Assembly: GCF_004134825.1 (NCBI RefSeq)
Contig: NZ_SDPN01000008.1
Span: 1-64,000 of the forward strand
Direction of reading: 5' to 3'
Source: Agromyces albus
Lineage (GTDB): Bacteria; Actinomycetota; Actinomycetes; Actinomycetales; Microbacteriaceae
DNA length: 64,000 nt
In this document: one piece after another, positions 8,145 through 15,952 of the stretch
Layout of the letters: each line of letters opens with the position of its first letter
Position numbering within the stretch: the stretch's first letter is position 1
Translations under genes and position numbers: made by a program
The notes under the pieces: model-generated
What the model was told of the DNA's origin: nothing
The model's database searches: none
The model's input: only the letters and a program-made list of their open reading frames with translations

Positions 8145-8343
8145 CGCCCCGATCGAAGCCGGTGCCGACGACGCGACCCTCGTCGAGAAGCTCGAGGGCA
8201 TCGCCGAGCAGATCCGCGGCGACGCCGGACTCGGCGAGGTCGATGATGTTCGCGCGATGGTGCGCCAGCGCCTCGAGGAGGCGAACCTGCCCACCGACGA
8301 GGCCACGGTCGACGCGGTGGTGGATGCCGTGGGCTTCAGCTAG
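8107..8343 (+). CDS. Small acidic hypothetical protein
   Basis: A 78-residue acidic protein with no recognised domain; the body (EKLEGIAEQIRGDAGLGEVDDVRAMVRQRLEEANL) looks helical. Two in-frame ATGs, 8107 and 8131, lie in a duplicated 20-base segment, so the protein may begin MNEQDDGRMNEQDAP or be eight residues shorter. No clear Shine-Dalgarno precedes either. It is read away from the pseudogene on the other strand and ends 44 bases before the convergent PHP gene. Confidence 0.6.
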   Translation: MNEQDDGRMNEQDAPIEAGADDATLVEKLEGIAEQIRGDAGLGEVDDVRAMVRQRLEEANLPTDEATVDAVVDAVGFS

Positions 8344-8387
8344 CCCGCCACCGACTGCAGCGGATCACGGATGCCGTGAGCGGCCGA

Positions 8388-9407
8388 TCAGCGCCGGGCG
8401 CGCGCCCATTCGACGAGGCGATCGGCGGGCCACGTCGTGACGATGCGCTCGGCGGGCACGCCGTTCGCCTCGGCGCGCGCGGCGCCGAGATCGAGGAAGC
8501 CGAAATGCCCCGGCGCGTGCGCGTCGCTGTCGATGCTGAAGAGGCATCCGGCGTCGAGCGCGAGTTGGATGAGTTCGTCGGGCGGATCCTGGCGCTCGGG
8601 GCGCGAATTGATCTCGACGGCGACCCCGTGCTCGGCGCAGGCCGCGAAGACCGCGGGTGCATCGAACGTCGACTGGGGGCGGGTGCCACGAGAGCCCTCG
8701 ACGAGTCGGCCCGTGCAGTGGCCGAGCACGTTCATGTACGGGTGCTCGATCGCGCGCAGCATCCGTGCCGTCATCTCGCGTGACTCCATGCGCAGCTTCG
8801 AGTGCACGCTCGCGACCACCAGATCGAGCCGGTCGAGCATGTCGGTGGTCTGGTCGAGCGCGCCGTCGAGCAGGATGTCGACCTCGATGCCGGGCAGCAG
8901 GCGGATGCCGTCGAGCTTCTCGTTGAGCTCGTCGAGCACCTGCAGCTGCTCGATGAGGCGCTCGGAGCTGAGCCCGTTCGCGACCCTGAGGCTCGGCGAG
9001 TGGTCGGAGACGACGAGGTACTCGAGCCCCGCTTGCCGCGCCGCCCGCCCCATCACCTCGATGCGGGTGGTGCCGTCGGACCACTCGCTGTGGCTGTGCA
9101 GGTCGCCCTTCAGCAGCGATCGAAGACCCGTGGCCCGCTCCGCAGTGGCCGCCCCGCTGCGCGCCCGGAGCTCGACGAGGTAGCTCGGCACCTGGCCGTC
9201 GACCGCCTCGGCGATGACCGTGTAGGTGGTGTCACCGATGCCCTTGGTGCGCTTCAGCCGGCCGTCGGCGACGCGAGCCGCGAGTTCGTCGGGAGAGAAC
9301 TCACCGATGACGTCGGCGGCCCGCCGGAACGCCTTCGACTTGAACGACGATGCGCGATCCCGCTCGAGCAGGAAGGCGATCTCCTCGAGCGCGGCGACGG
9401 GGTCCAT
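8388..9407 (-). CDS. HhH-PHP domain protein, PolX-like without the polymerase domain
   Basis: A 339-residue protein with two parts. Residues 1 to about 75 resemble the helix-hairpin-helix start of family X polymerases (FLLERDRASSFKSKAFRRAADVI and TKGIGDTTYTVI). The rest is a PHP metal-dependent phosphoesterase: DLHSHSEWSDG, VVSDHSPS, LLPGIEVDI, VVASVHSK, VLGHCTGR, VEINSRPERQDPP and SDAHAPGHFG supply the usual metal ligands. The nucleotidyltransferase palm of PolX is missing. Such proteins are thought to be nucleases or phosphatases in DNA repair; the substrate is unknown. The ATG at 9407 follows GAGGGG and replaces a longer start 17 codons upstream. Confidence 0.85.
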   Translation of the reverse strand: MDPVAALEEIAFLLERDRASSFKSKAFRRAADVIGEFSPDELAARVADGRLKRTKGIGDTTYTVIAEAVDGQVPSYLVELRARSGAATAERATGLRSLLKGDLHSHSEWSDGTTRIEVMGRAARQAGLEYLVVSDHSPSLRVANGLSSERLIEQLQVLDELNEKLDGIRLLPGIEVDILLDGALDQTTDMLDRLDLVVASVHSKLRMESREMTARMLRAIEHPYMNVLGHCTGRLVEGSRGTRPQSTFDAPAVFAACAEHGVAVEINSRPERQDPPDELIQLALDAGCLFSIDSDAHAPGHFGFLDLGAARAEANGVPAERIVTTWPADRLVEWARARR

Positions 9408-9568
9408 CCCCTCATTGTCGTGGTCACGCCGGGAAAGCGCACGCGCCTCCTTCGCCACGACCCTTCACCGGCGAACGACCACTTGCGACCGTCCTCCACC
9501 GGGCAACAGGTCGTGGCGCGGCACGGCGACGACCGCGGGAACACGTGGGCTCCCGCGGTCGTGTCGTG

Positions 9569-10870
9569 TCACTCGTAGCGCAGCGACTCCACCGGATCGG
9601 CTCGCGCCGCCCGGATCGCGGGAATCGTGCCCGCGAGGAAGGCCACGCCCATGACGACCGCGATGATCACGGCGATCGACACGGGGTCGAACGCGATGAG
9701 CGTGAGCCCGGGCAGGTCGGCAAGGAGGGCTCCACCGAGCGCCGAGCTGATGCCCGTGCCGGCGAGAATGCCGAGGCCCGCCCCGATCGCGCTGCCGAGG
9801 AATCCGATGAACACGGCCTCGAGGCTGAACAGCCCGAAGACCTTGCCGCTGCCCATGCCCATCGCCTTCATGAGGCCGATCTCGCGCGTTCGCTCCTGCA
9901 CCGACATGAGCAGGGTGTTCACGATGCCGAAGCTCGCGGCGAGCAGGGCGATGATCGCGAACGCGTTCAGTACGAGCACGATCCCGTCGATGACGGCCTT
10001 GAACGTGCCGAGCTGCTGGGCGACGGTCGTCGAGTCGTACCCCTCGTCGGTGAGGCGGTCCTGCAGTGCCGTCACCTCGTCGGCCGGCGACGCGGGGTCG
10101 AACCATACGGTCGCCTGGGCATACGAGTCGAGCTCGCTCGCGTCGAGCCCCGTCGATTGCGCGTCGAAGAGCGCGTCGTTCAGGGCGTCGTTCGGCACCG
10201 CGGAGGCGCTCGTGCCGAGGCTGGCCTCCGAGACGCCGACGATCGTGGCCTCGAGCTCGTGCTGCGTGCGCTCGGCGTCGGTCACGGCGAGCGTGACGGG
10301 TTCGCCGATCGCGGCATCCGCATCGGCGAAGCCCAGGTCCTCGAGGTAGGCGTCGGGGATGACGACCTCGAAGTCGGATGCCGCGGCATCCGGCTGCTCC
10401 CCCGCAGCGAGCTGCAACTGCATGCCGGCCACGAAGCCGCCGATGCCGATCTCGTACTTCGTGCCCCCGTCGTGGACGAGGTAGTCGGCGTCGACGGACT
10501 TCACGGGCTGCGCGCGAACGACGCCGTCGATGCCGGCGAGCTCGTCGATGTCGGCCGAGCTGATCGGGGCGACGACGCTCGTCGTGCCGGGAGGGCCCTC
10601 CTGTGCACCTGCGATCGCGTCGGGGTCGTACTCACGCGGGCCGTCGCCGTCATCCGCGGCATTCTCGGCGACCTTCGTGACCGTCATGACATCGTCGGCG
10701 CCCATGGCGGCCACCGTGTCGTCGATGTACCGGTTGATGCCGGTCCCCAGGCCGTTCGTGATCGTGAGGGTGAAGGCACCGACGAAGATCGCGAGGATGG
10801 TGAGGATCGTGCGCGTCTTGCTGCGGAACGTGTTGCCGACGGCTGAGCCGACGAGGTCGACGGACTTCAT
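9569..10870 (-). CDS. ABC transporter permease, FtsX/MacB type
   Basis: A 433-residue membrane protein with one N-terminal transmembrane segment (TILTILAIFVGAFTLTITNGL), a large extracytoplasmic MacB-like domain (about residues 45-280), and three C-terminal transmembrane segments (AFAIIALLAASFGIVNTLLMS, AVFIGFLGSAIGAGLGILAG, VSIAVIIAVVMGVAFLAG) with VQERTREIGLMKAMG between them, ending in RAARADPVESLRYE. This is the hallmark of FtsX permeases in peptide or lipoprotein export and in antimicrobial-peptide defence. The ATG at 10870 overlaps the ATPase stop by 4 bases. Confidence 0.9.
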   Translation of the reverse strand: MKSVDLVGSAVGNTFRSKTRTILTILAIFVGAFTLTITNGLGTGINRYIDDTVAAMGADDVMTVTKVAENAADDGDGPREYDPDAIAGAQEGPPGTTSVVAPISSADIDELAGIDGVVRAQPVKSVDADYLVHDGGTKYEIGIGGFVAGMQLQLAAGEQPDAAASDFEVVIPDAYLEDLGFADADAAIGEPVTLAVTDAERTQHELEATIVGVSEASLGTSASAVPNDALNDALFDAQSTGLDASELDSYAQATVWFDPASPADEVTALQDRLTDEGYDSTTVAQQLGTFKAVIDGIVLVLNAFAIIALLAASFGIVNTLLMSVQERTREIGLMKAMGMGSGKVFGLFSLEAVFIGFLGSAIGAGLGILAGTGISSALGGALLADLPGLTLIAFDPVSIAVIIAVVMGVAFLAGTIPAIRAARADPVESLRYE

Positions 10871-11601
10871 GCTGCACGCTCCTCTGCCGTCGCCGTCGCC
10901 GGTGTTGCGGTAGCTGCCTCGACCACGTCGACGATAAGGCCGTCGCGGATGTGCACGCGACGATCGCACCTCGCGGCGAGTTCCTCGTCGTGCGTGACGA
11001 TGATCAGCGTGATGCCGTGCTCGCGGTTCAGGTCGAAGAGGATGTCCTCGACGACGGCGCCCGTGGCGGTGTCGAGGTTGCCGGTGGGCTCGTCGGCGAA
11101 GATCACCCGAGGCGTGTTCACGAGCGCCCGGGCGATGACCGAGCGCTGCTTCTGCCCGCCAGAGAGGTTCACGGCCTTGTTCTTCGCCTTGTCGGCGAGT
11201 TCGAGCTGCTCGAGCGCGGCGAGGGCGCGACGCTTGCGTTCGCTGCGGCCGACGCCGGCGATCTTCAACGGCAGCATGACGTTCTCGAGCACTGAGGCGT
11301 TCGCCGTCAGGAAGAACTGCTGGAAGACGAAGCCGAACGTCTTGTTGCGGGTGCGGTTCAACGCCGTGCCGGTGAGCGAGCGGGTGTCGTGACCCGCGAG
11401 TTCGACCGTACCGGAGGTCGGCTGGTCGAGCAGTGCCAGCACGTGCATGAGCGTGGACTTGCCCGAGCCGCTCTTGCCGATGATCGCGATGCTCTCGCCC
11501 TCGCGGATGTCGAGGCTCACCCCCTTCAGCGCGTCGAACTTGTTGGCACCGCGACCGTACGACTTGCGTACGTCTCGGGCCGAGAGGATCGGGGTGGTCA
11601 T
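10867..11601 (-). CDS. ABC transporter ATP-binding protein, MacB/LolD type
   Basis: A 244-residue ATPase partner of the adjacent permease. Walker A GKSGSGKST (residues 42-50), Q-loop FVFQQFFLTANASVLENV, signature LSGGQKQR, Walker B VIFADEPT followed by the family-typical GNLDT, and the switch His in IVTHDEELA are all present. The open frame extends further upstream but homology begins at MTTPILSARDV, ATG 11601. The next genes upstream are a divergent histidine kinase and response regulator, which probably control this pair. Three GGGTGGAGCT-like elements lie 35-68 bases upstream. Confidence 0.93.
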   Translation of the reverse strand: MTTPILSARDVRKSYGRGANKFDALKGVSLDIREGESIAIIGKSGSGKSTLMHVLALLDQPTSGTVELAGHDTRSLTGTALNRTRNKTFGFVFQQFFLTANASVLENVMLPLKIAGVGRSERKRRALAALEQLELADKAKNKAVNLSGGQKQRSVIARALVNTPRVIFADEPTGNLDTATGAVVEDILFDLNREHGITLIIVTHDEELAARCDRRVHIRDGLIVDVVEAATATPATATAEERAA

Positions 11602-11635
11602 GGTGGGGTCTCCCTGTCTTGGGGTGTTGGGGTCT

Positions 11636-11669
11636 GGGTGGAGCTCCGGGGTGGAGCTTGGGTGCAGCT
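11636..11669. promoter_or_regulatory. Three GGGTGGAGCT-like direct repeats between ABC and kinase genes
   Basis: GGGTGGAGCT at 11636-11645 and 11649-11658, and GGGTGCAGCT at 11660-11669, lie in the divergent promoter region. Spacing of 13 and 11 bases suits adjacent half-sites of a response regulator. The assignment is inference. Confidence 0.4.
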
Positions 11670-11796
11670 CAAGACTCGCCGGGCGGCCCGCCCGCCACAT
11701 CCACCCGGCGTCGACACTTCGCATACCGCGGTCGCGGTACGACGGATGCCGCGCCGGGCTGATGCGCCGAACCGTGATCGGGGCCAAGCTGGGTGC

Positions 11797-13041
11797 ATGA
11801 CCTCGCCGACCCCTGTGCCCGTCGGCCTCTTCGCGCGGCGCATGCCCGCCTGGATCGGTGACCTCCTCGCGGTCGTGTTCGTGCTCGGCGGTGCGCTCGC
11901 GCCGTATCCCGGGTCGCCCATGCAGACCGGGAACCTGGTCGGCCTGATCGCCGGCGTGGCGGGCGCCCTCGCGATGCCGTTGCGGCGCCGCTGGCCGATT
12001 CCCGTGCTCGCGGCGTGCATCGCGCTCTTCGGCGTGGTCGCGTTCTCGGGCGCGGGCGCTGCGGGTCTCGTGGTCGCGAGCGCCATCGCGATGTTCGCGG
12101 TCGCCGTGCGGAACGATCGGCGCACGACCGTCATCGTCGCCGCCGGCACGGTCGTGGCGGTCGTCGGCCTCAGCCTGTTGAGCACGATCTTCGGCTACTT
12201 CGACCCGCGCGACCTCCAGTTCGCGTTGACCATCGCCTTCGCCGCAGCGGCCGGCGACGCCGCGAGGTCGCACCACGCCTACATCGAGGCGATCACCGAG
12301 CGCGCCATACGCGCCGAGGAGACCCGCGAATCCGAGGCGCGGCGTCGCGTGGCCGAGGATCGCCTCCGCATCGCGCGCGACCTGCACGACACCGTCGCCC
12401 ACCAGATCTCGGTCATCAGCCTGAATGCCGGCGTCGCGTCCTCGTCACTCGAGTCGCGGCCCGAGACGGCGCGTGACGCGCTCGCGACCATCCGCTCCGC
12501 CTCGCGCACCGTGCTCGGCGAGATCGGCGATCTGCTCGAACTGCTCCGCGCCGAGTCCGACGACGCGCCGGGCACCGCCCCCCAGCCGGGGCTCGACCGC
12601 CTCGATGAGCTCATCGGCCGGTTCGCGGAGTCGGGTCTCGACGTCACGGTGCGAGTCGAGGGCGACGTCGGGCGACTGCCCGAGGCCGTCGACCGGGTGG
12701 CGTACCGCGTGATCCAAGAGGCGCTCACGAACGCGCACAAGCACGGCAGCGAGCATCGCGCACACTTGCTCGTCGAGGTGGCGACGGATGCCGCGCGCCT
12801 CGTCGTGACGAACCCGATCAGCAGCGCGCCGGTGTCACGCGACGAGCGGCGCACCCCCGACGACCGGGGCGGACATGGGTTGCTCGGCGTCCGGGAACGC
12901 GTGGCGAGCGTGCGCGGCACGGTCGAGAGCGGGCCCGAGGGGATGGTCTACCGGCTGGCGGCGACCCTGCCGATCCCCACCGACGGCGACGCGAGCCCGC
13001 GGCATCCGTCGCCCGATGCTCGAGGGGAGCGACTCCGATGA
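11797..13041 (+). CDS. Sensor histidine kinase, NarX/DesK type (HisKA_3)
   Basis: A 414-residue membrane kinase. Four or five hydrophobic segments fill the first 150 residues (LLAVVFVLGGALAPYP, LVGLIAGVAGALAMPL, VLAACIALFGVVAFSGAGAAGLVVASAIAM in two parts, VIVAAGTVVAVVGLSLL), followed by a coiled linker and the dimerisation motif ARDLHDTVAHQISVI with the phospho-acceptor His near residue 197. The HATPase part shows QEALTNAHKHG (N box) and GGHGLLGVRERV (G box). No large extracellular sensor is present, as in intramembrane-sensing kinases. It overlaps the regulator gene by 4 bases. Confidence 0.92.
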   Translation: MTSPTPVPVGLFARRMPAWIGDLLAVVFVLGGALAPYPGSPMQTGNLVGLIAGVAGALAMPLRRRWPIPVLAACIALFGVVAFSGAGAAGLVVASAIAMFAVAVRNDRRTTVIVAAGTVVAVVGLSLLSTIFGYFDPRDLQFALTIAFAAAAGDAARSHHAYIEAITERAIRAEETRESEARRRVAEDRLRIARDLHDTVAHQISVISLNAGVASSSLESRPETARDALATIRSASRTVLGEIGDLLELLRAESDDAPGTAPQPGLDRLDELIGRFAESGLDVTVRVEGDVGRLPEAVDRVAYRVIQEALTNAHKHGSEHRAHLLVEVATDAARLVVTNPISSAPVSRDERRTPDDRGGHGLLGVRERVASVRGTVESGPEGMVYRLAATLPIPTDGDASPRHPSPDARGERLR

Positions 13042-13715
13042 CGTCGGTGCTCATCGTCGACGACCAGGCGCTCATCCGCACGGCGCTGCGCGAGTTGCTC
13101 GGGCACGAACCCGGCATCACCGTCGCGGGCGAAGCCGTGCACGGCCGCGAGGCCGTCGCGCTCGCGTCGTCGCTGCGCCCCGACGTGGTGCTCATGGACA
13201 TCCGCATGCCCGAGATGGACGGCATCGAGGCCACCGCGGCGATCTGCGCCGATCCCGCGCTCGCCGAGGTGCGCGTGCTCATCCTCACGACGTTCGAGGA
13301 GGACGAGCATCTCGTCGCGGCGCTGCGCGCCGGCGCGAGCGGCTTCATCGGCAAGGGCGCCGAGCCCGAGGAGATCGTGCGCGCCGTGCGCTCGGTGCAC
13401 GCGGGCGATGCACTGCTCTCACCGGCGGCGACGCGCAGCCTCATCACCCGTTACGTGCTTCCGGGCACGGATGCCGCGCACACGGCGAGCCCGCCGCCGA
13501 CCGAACTCGAGCAGCTCACCGAGCGCGAGCGCGAGGTGTTCCTCCTCGTCGCGCGCGGCCGGTCGAACCAGGAGATCGCGACCGAGCTGTTCATCTCGCC
13601 CGCGACGGCCAAGACGCACGTGAACCGCGTGATGTCGAAGCTGCACGCCCACGATCGCGCGCAGCTCGTGATCATCGCCTACGAGAGCGGACTGCAGCAG
13701 CCCGGCTCGGCGTGA
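13038..13715 (+). CDS. LuxR/NarL-family response regulator
   Basis: A 225-residue regulator coupled to the preceding kinase by an ATGA overlap. The receiver domain has acidic residues in LIVDDQ, the phospho-acceptor Asp54 in VVLMDIRMPEMDG, the Thr of LILTTF and the Lys of GKGAEPEE. The C-terminal helix-turn-helix (LTEREREVFLLVARGRSNQEIATELFIS, then TAKTHVNRVMSKL) is the GerE/LuxR type. The likely target is the divergent ABC transporter. Confidence 0.94.
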   Translation: MTSVLIVDDQALIRTALRELLGHEPGITVAGEAVHGREAVALASSLRPDVVLMDIRMPEMDGIEATAAICADPALAEVRVLILTTFEEDEHLVAALRAGASGFIGKGAEPEEIVRAVRSVHAGDALLSPAATRSLITRYVLPGTDAAHTASPPPTELEQLTEREREVFLLVARGRSNQEIATELFISPATAKTHVNRVMSKLHAHDRAQLVIIAYESGLQQPGSA

Positions 13716-13749
13716 GGCTAGATGGCGGGCGTAAAGGCTAGATGGCGGG
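13715..13749. repeat. 20-base tandem duplication at a gene end
   Basis: AGGCTAGATGGCGGG is present at 13715-13729 and 13735-13749. It lies between the response regulator stop and the convergent DUF2510 gene, and each copy encodes the PAI-stop end of that gene, so the second copy would supply a spare terminus. Confidence 0.6.
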
Positions 13750-14409
13750 GTACGACTCCATCGTCGTGCTCATGAAGTTGGCGATGATGGCGAAGAACCA
13801 CACCATGAGGCCGACGAAGCCCGCCGCATAGAGGGTGATCGCGACCCAGATGGGCGCCGTGCCATACCCCGCCTGGCGCTTCACGACCACCGAGCGCCCG
13901 ATGACGTAGATGAGCGGCATCAGGAACGTCCATGCCCAATGGAACTGCTTGGCGTACCCCAGCCTCCTGAGCGCGACCATGTCGAGGTAGGCGAACCAGA
14001 CCAGCACCCCGTACGTGAGCCAGCCGAGCGCCGTGGTCGCGAGGTACATCGGGTCGAGGTACATGCGCGCCTGCGCCATGGGATCCGTCGTCATCGACTG
14101 CAGCAGGTAGCTCTCGAAGTCCCAGAAGAACAACGGGATGTACGGCAGGATCGGCAGCACCACGATGAGCCAGATCCACACGGTGTCGACGGGCGTGCCC
14201 TCAGCGACGCGGGCGGCGGTCGCGCTTCCGTAGGGCGCATACTGCGCTTGCGCCTGCGGCACACGCCCGTACGACGCGTACTGCGCTTGCGGCGGCGGCG
14301 ACAACGGTGTCGCGTACTCCGTCCATCGCGTGCCGTCCCACCACCGCTGGCCGTCGGTGCCGTTCGGTTCGGGATACCAGCCGGCGGGTGCTGTGTGGAG
14401 ATCGCTCAT
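13738..14409 (-). CDS. DUF2510 membrane protein
   Basis: A 223-residue protein. The N-terminus carries the DUF2510 motif AGWYPEPNGTDGQRWWDGTRWTE (about residues 8-30), a short Trp-rich domain typical of actinobacteria, then a Tyr/Gln/Pro-rich linker and about four membrane segments (IWLIVVLPILPYIPLFFW, ALGWLTYGVLVWFAYL, HWAWTFLMPLIYVIG, WVAITLYAAGFVGLMVWFFAI). Function unknown; DUF2510 proteins sit at the membrane and are suspected of cell-envelope or protein-interaction roles. The ATG at 14409 follows AGGAGGAA. Confidence 0.85.
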   Translation of the reverse strand: MSDLHTAPAGWYPEPNGTDGQRWWDGTRWTEYATPLSPPPQAQYASYGRVPQAQAQYAPYGSATAARVAEGTPVDTVWIWLIVVLPILPYIPLFFWDFESYLLQSMTTDPMAQARMYLDPMYLATTALGWLTYGVLVWFAYLDMVALRRLGYAKQFHWAWTFLMPLIYVIGRSVVVKRQAGYGTAPIWVAITLYAAGFVGLMVWFFAIIANFMSTTMESYPAI

Positions 14410-14496
14410 GCATTCCTCCTGTGGGGGTCGGAGCAATGGTAGGGGCGCCGCCATCCATGCGCCAGTGACGCGATCGGGGGGTGACGACCGCCGCCG

Positions 14497-15549
14497 TCAG
14501 GGCGAGCTGCTCGCGCGAACCGCGAACGCGTCGACCTTGGGAAGGGCCTGGCGAACGCGCGCCTCGGCGTCGGCCGAGATGGCCTCCGCCTCGCGGAACG
14601 ACGGCTCGCCGTCGATGACGACGACGGCGTCTCCGGTGAGGCGGTGGCCGCTCCAGCGCAACCGAACGTGGCCGACGCCGGCCAGACCCGGAGTGTGGCC
14701 GAGCGCGTGCTCGGCGCGCTCGATCAGCTCGGGCTCGATGCCGTCCATGAGCCGGCGGCCGACGCTCCGCACGGTGCCCCACAGGAGCATGAGGATCGCC
14801 GCGGCGATCACGAGTCCCACGATGGGGTCGGCGAGCGGGAAGCCGAGCGCGACGCCGATTGCGCCGACCACGACCGCGAGGGAGGTGAAGCCGTCGGTGC
14901 GGGCGTGCACGCCGTCGGCGACGAGCGCGGCCGAGCCGATGCGGCGCCCCACCCGGATGCGGTAGATCGCGACAGCCTCGTTGCCGACGAAGCCGATGAA
15001 CCCCGCGGCGATGAGCCACCCGAGGTGCTCGATCGGCTGCGGATTCAGCAGGCGGTCGATCGACTGCCAGGCGGCGACGATCGCGGATGCCGCCACGACA
15101 CCGACGATGAACAGGCCGGCGAGATCCTCGGCGCGACCGTAGCCGTAGGGATACCCGCGCGAGGCGGCGCGCCGGCCGAACACGAACGCCACCCACAGCG
15201 GCACTGCCGTGAGGGCGTCGGAGAAGTTGTGCACCGTGTCGGCAAGCAGTGCGACCGAGCTGCTGACGAAGACCACCGCGAGCTGCAGGAGCGTCGTGGC
15301 GAGCAGCACGAAGAGGCTCACCTTCAGCGCGCGGATGCCGGCGGTGCTCGCCTCGAGCGCGTCGTCGACGGAGTCGGCCGCATCGTGCGTGTGCGGCACG
15401 AAGAGCTCACGGAGGAATCCGCGGATGCCGCCCGGGTGGTCGTGATGGACGTGGTCGTCGTGCACATGGTCGTGCCTATGTTCGTGGCCGCGATCGTTGT
15501 CGTGCCCGTGCTCGCGCGCGTGCGCTCGAGCGCTCGAGGCATCCGTCAT
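14497..15549 (-). CDS. Cation diffusion facilitator (zinc/cobalt/nickel efflux)
   Basis: A 350-residue inner-membrane metal/proton antiporter. The first 50 residues are extraordinarily His- and Asp-rich (HGHDNDRGHEHRHDHVHDDH), a metal-binding apron. Six transmembrane segments follow with the CDF metal site residues in ALLADTVHNFSDAL (segment 2) and LVADGVHARTDGFTS (segment 5), then a cytoplasmic domain (HVRLRWSGHRLTGDAVVVIDG). The ATG at 15549 overlaps the ArsR stop by 4 bases, so the pair is translationally coupled and probably metal-derepressed. Confidence 0.93.
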   Translation of the reverse strand: MTDASSARAHAREHGHDNDRGHEHRHDHVHDDHVHHDHPGGIRGFLRELFVPHTHDAADSVDDALEASTAGIRALKVSLFVLLATTLLQLAVVFVSSSVALLADTVHNFSDALTAVPLWVAFVFGRRAASRGYPYGYGRAEDLAGLFIVGVVAASAIVAAWQSIDRLLNPQPIEHLGWLIAAGFIGFVGNEAVAIYRIRVGRRIGSAALVADGVHARTDGFTSLAVVVGAIGVALGFPLADPIVGLVIAAAILMLLWGTVRSVGRRLMDGIEPELIERAEHALGHTPGLAGVGHVRLRWSGHRLTGDAVVVIDGEPSFREAEAISADAEARVRQALPKVDAFAVRASSSP

Positions 15550-15920
15550 GCCGACTCCCCCGCCGCCGCCTCGGCATGGTGGTGCCGCGGGGTGCCGCCG
15601 AGCGAATGCTCCGCCTGGAAGATCGCGTCGGCCACGAGTTGCCGGGCGTGCTCGTTCTCGAGCCGGTAGAACACCTTGGTGCCCTCGTGCCGCGTCGCCA
15701 CGATGCGCGCGAGGCGGAGCTTCGCGAGGTGCTGCGAGACGGCCGTGGGCGCCTTGTCGACGAGGTCGGCGAGCAGGTTCACCGAGAGCTCGCCGTGGTC
15801 GCGCAGCGCGAGGATGATGCGGATACGAGTGGCGTCGGCGAGCATCGAGAACACTTCGACGGCGAGCTCGACGTACTGGCTGTCGGGCGCTCGGCCACAT
15901 ACCTGCATATCTGCATCCAT
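15546..15920 (-). CDS. ArsR/SmtB-family metal-responsive repressor
   Basis: A 124-residue winged-helix repressor: FSMLADATRIRIILAL, the recognition helix LADLVDKAPTAVSQHLAKLRLARIV, the wing TRHEGTKVFYRL and a His-rich C-terminus (EHSLGGTPRHHHAEA). The C-terminal His cluster resembles the alpha-5 site of zinc or nickel sensors in this family. It is the first gene of a two-gene operon with the CDF exporter. A long imperfect inverted repeat covers its own start codon, pointing to autorepression. A second start at 15908 (Met5) is possible. Confidence 0.92.
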   Translation of the reverse strand: MDADMQVCGRAPDSQYVELAVEVFSMLADATRIRIILALRDHGELSVNLLADLVDKAPTAVSQHLAKLRLARIVATRHEGTKVFYRLENEHARQLVADAIFQAEHSLGGTPRHHHAEAAAGESA

Positions 15921-15933
15921 ACGCAGATTATGC
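15905..15933. promoter_or_regulatory. ArsR-type operator spanning the repressor start codon
   Basis: Arms GCATATCTGC (15905-15914) and GCAGATTATGC (15923-15933) are complementary apart from one unpaired base, with an 8-base centre that contains the ATG at 15918-15920. This size and AT-content match ArsR/SmtB operators. Overlap with the start suggests a leaderless transcript or a start at 15908. Confidence 0.65.
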
Positions 15934-15952
15934 CTCAGCGCAGCGGATGCCG

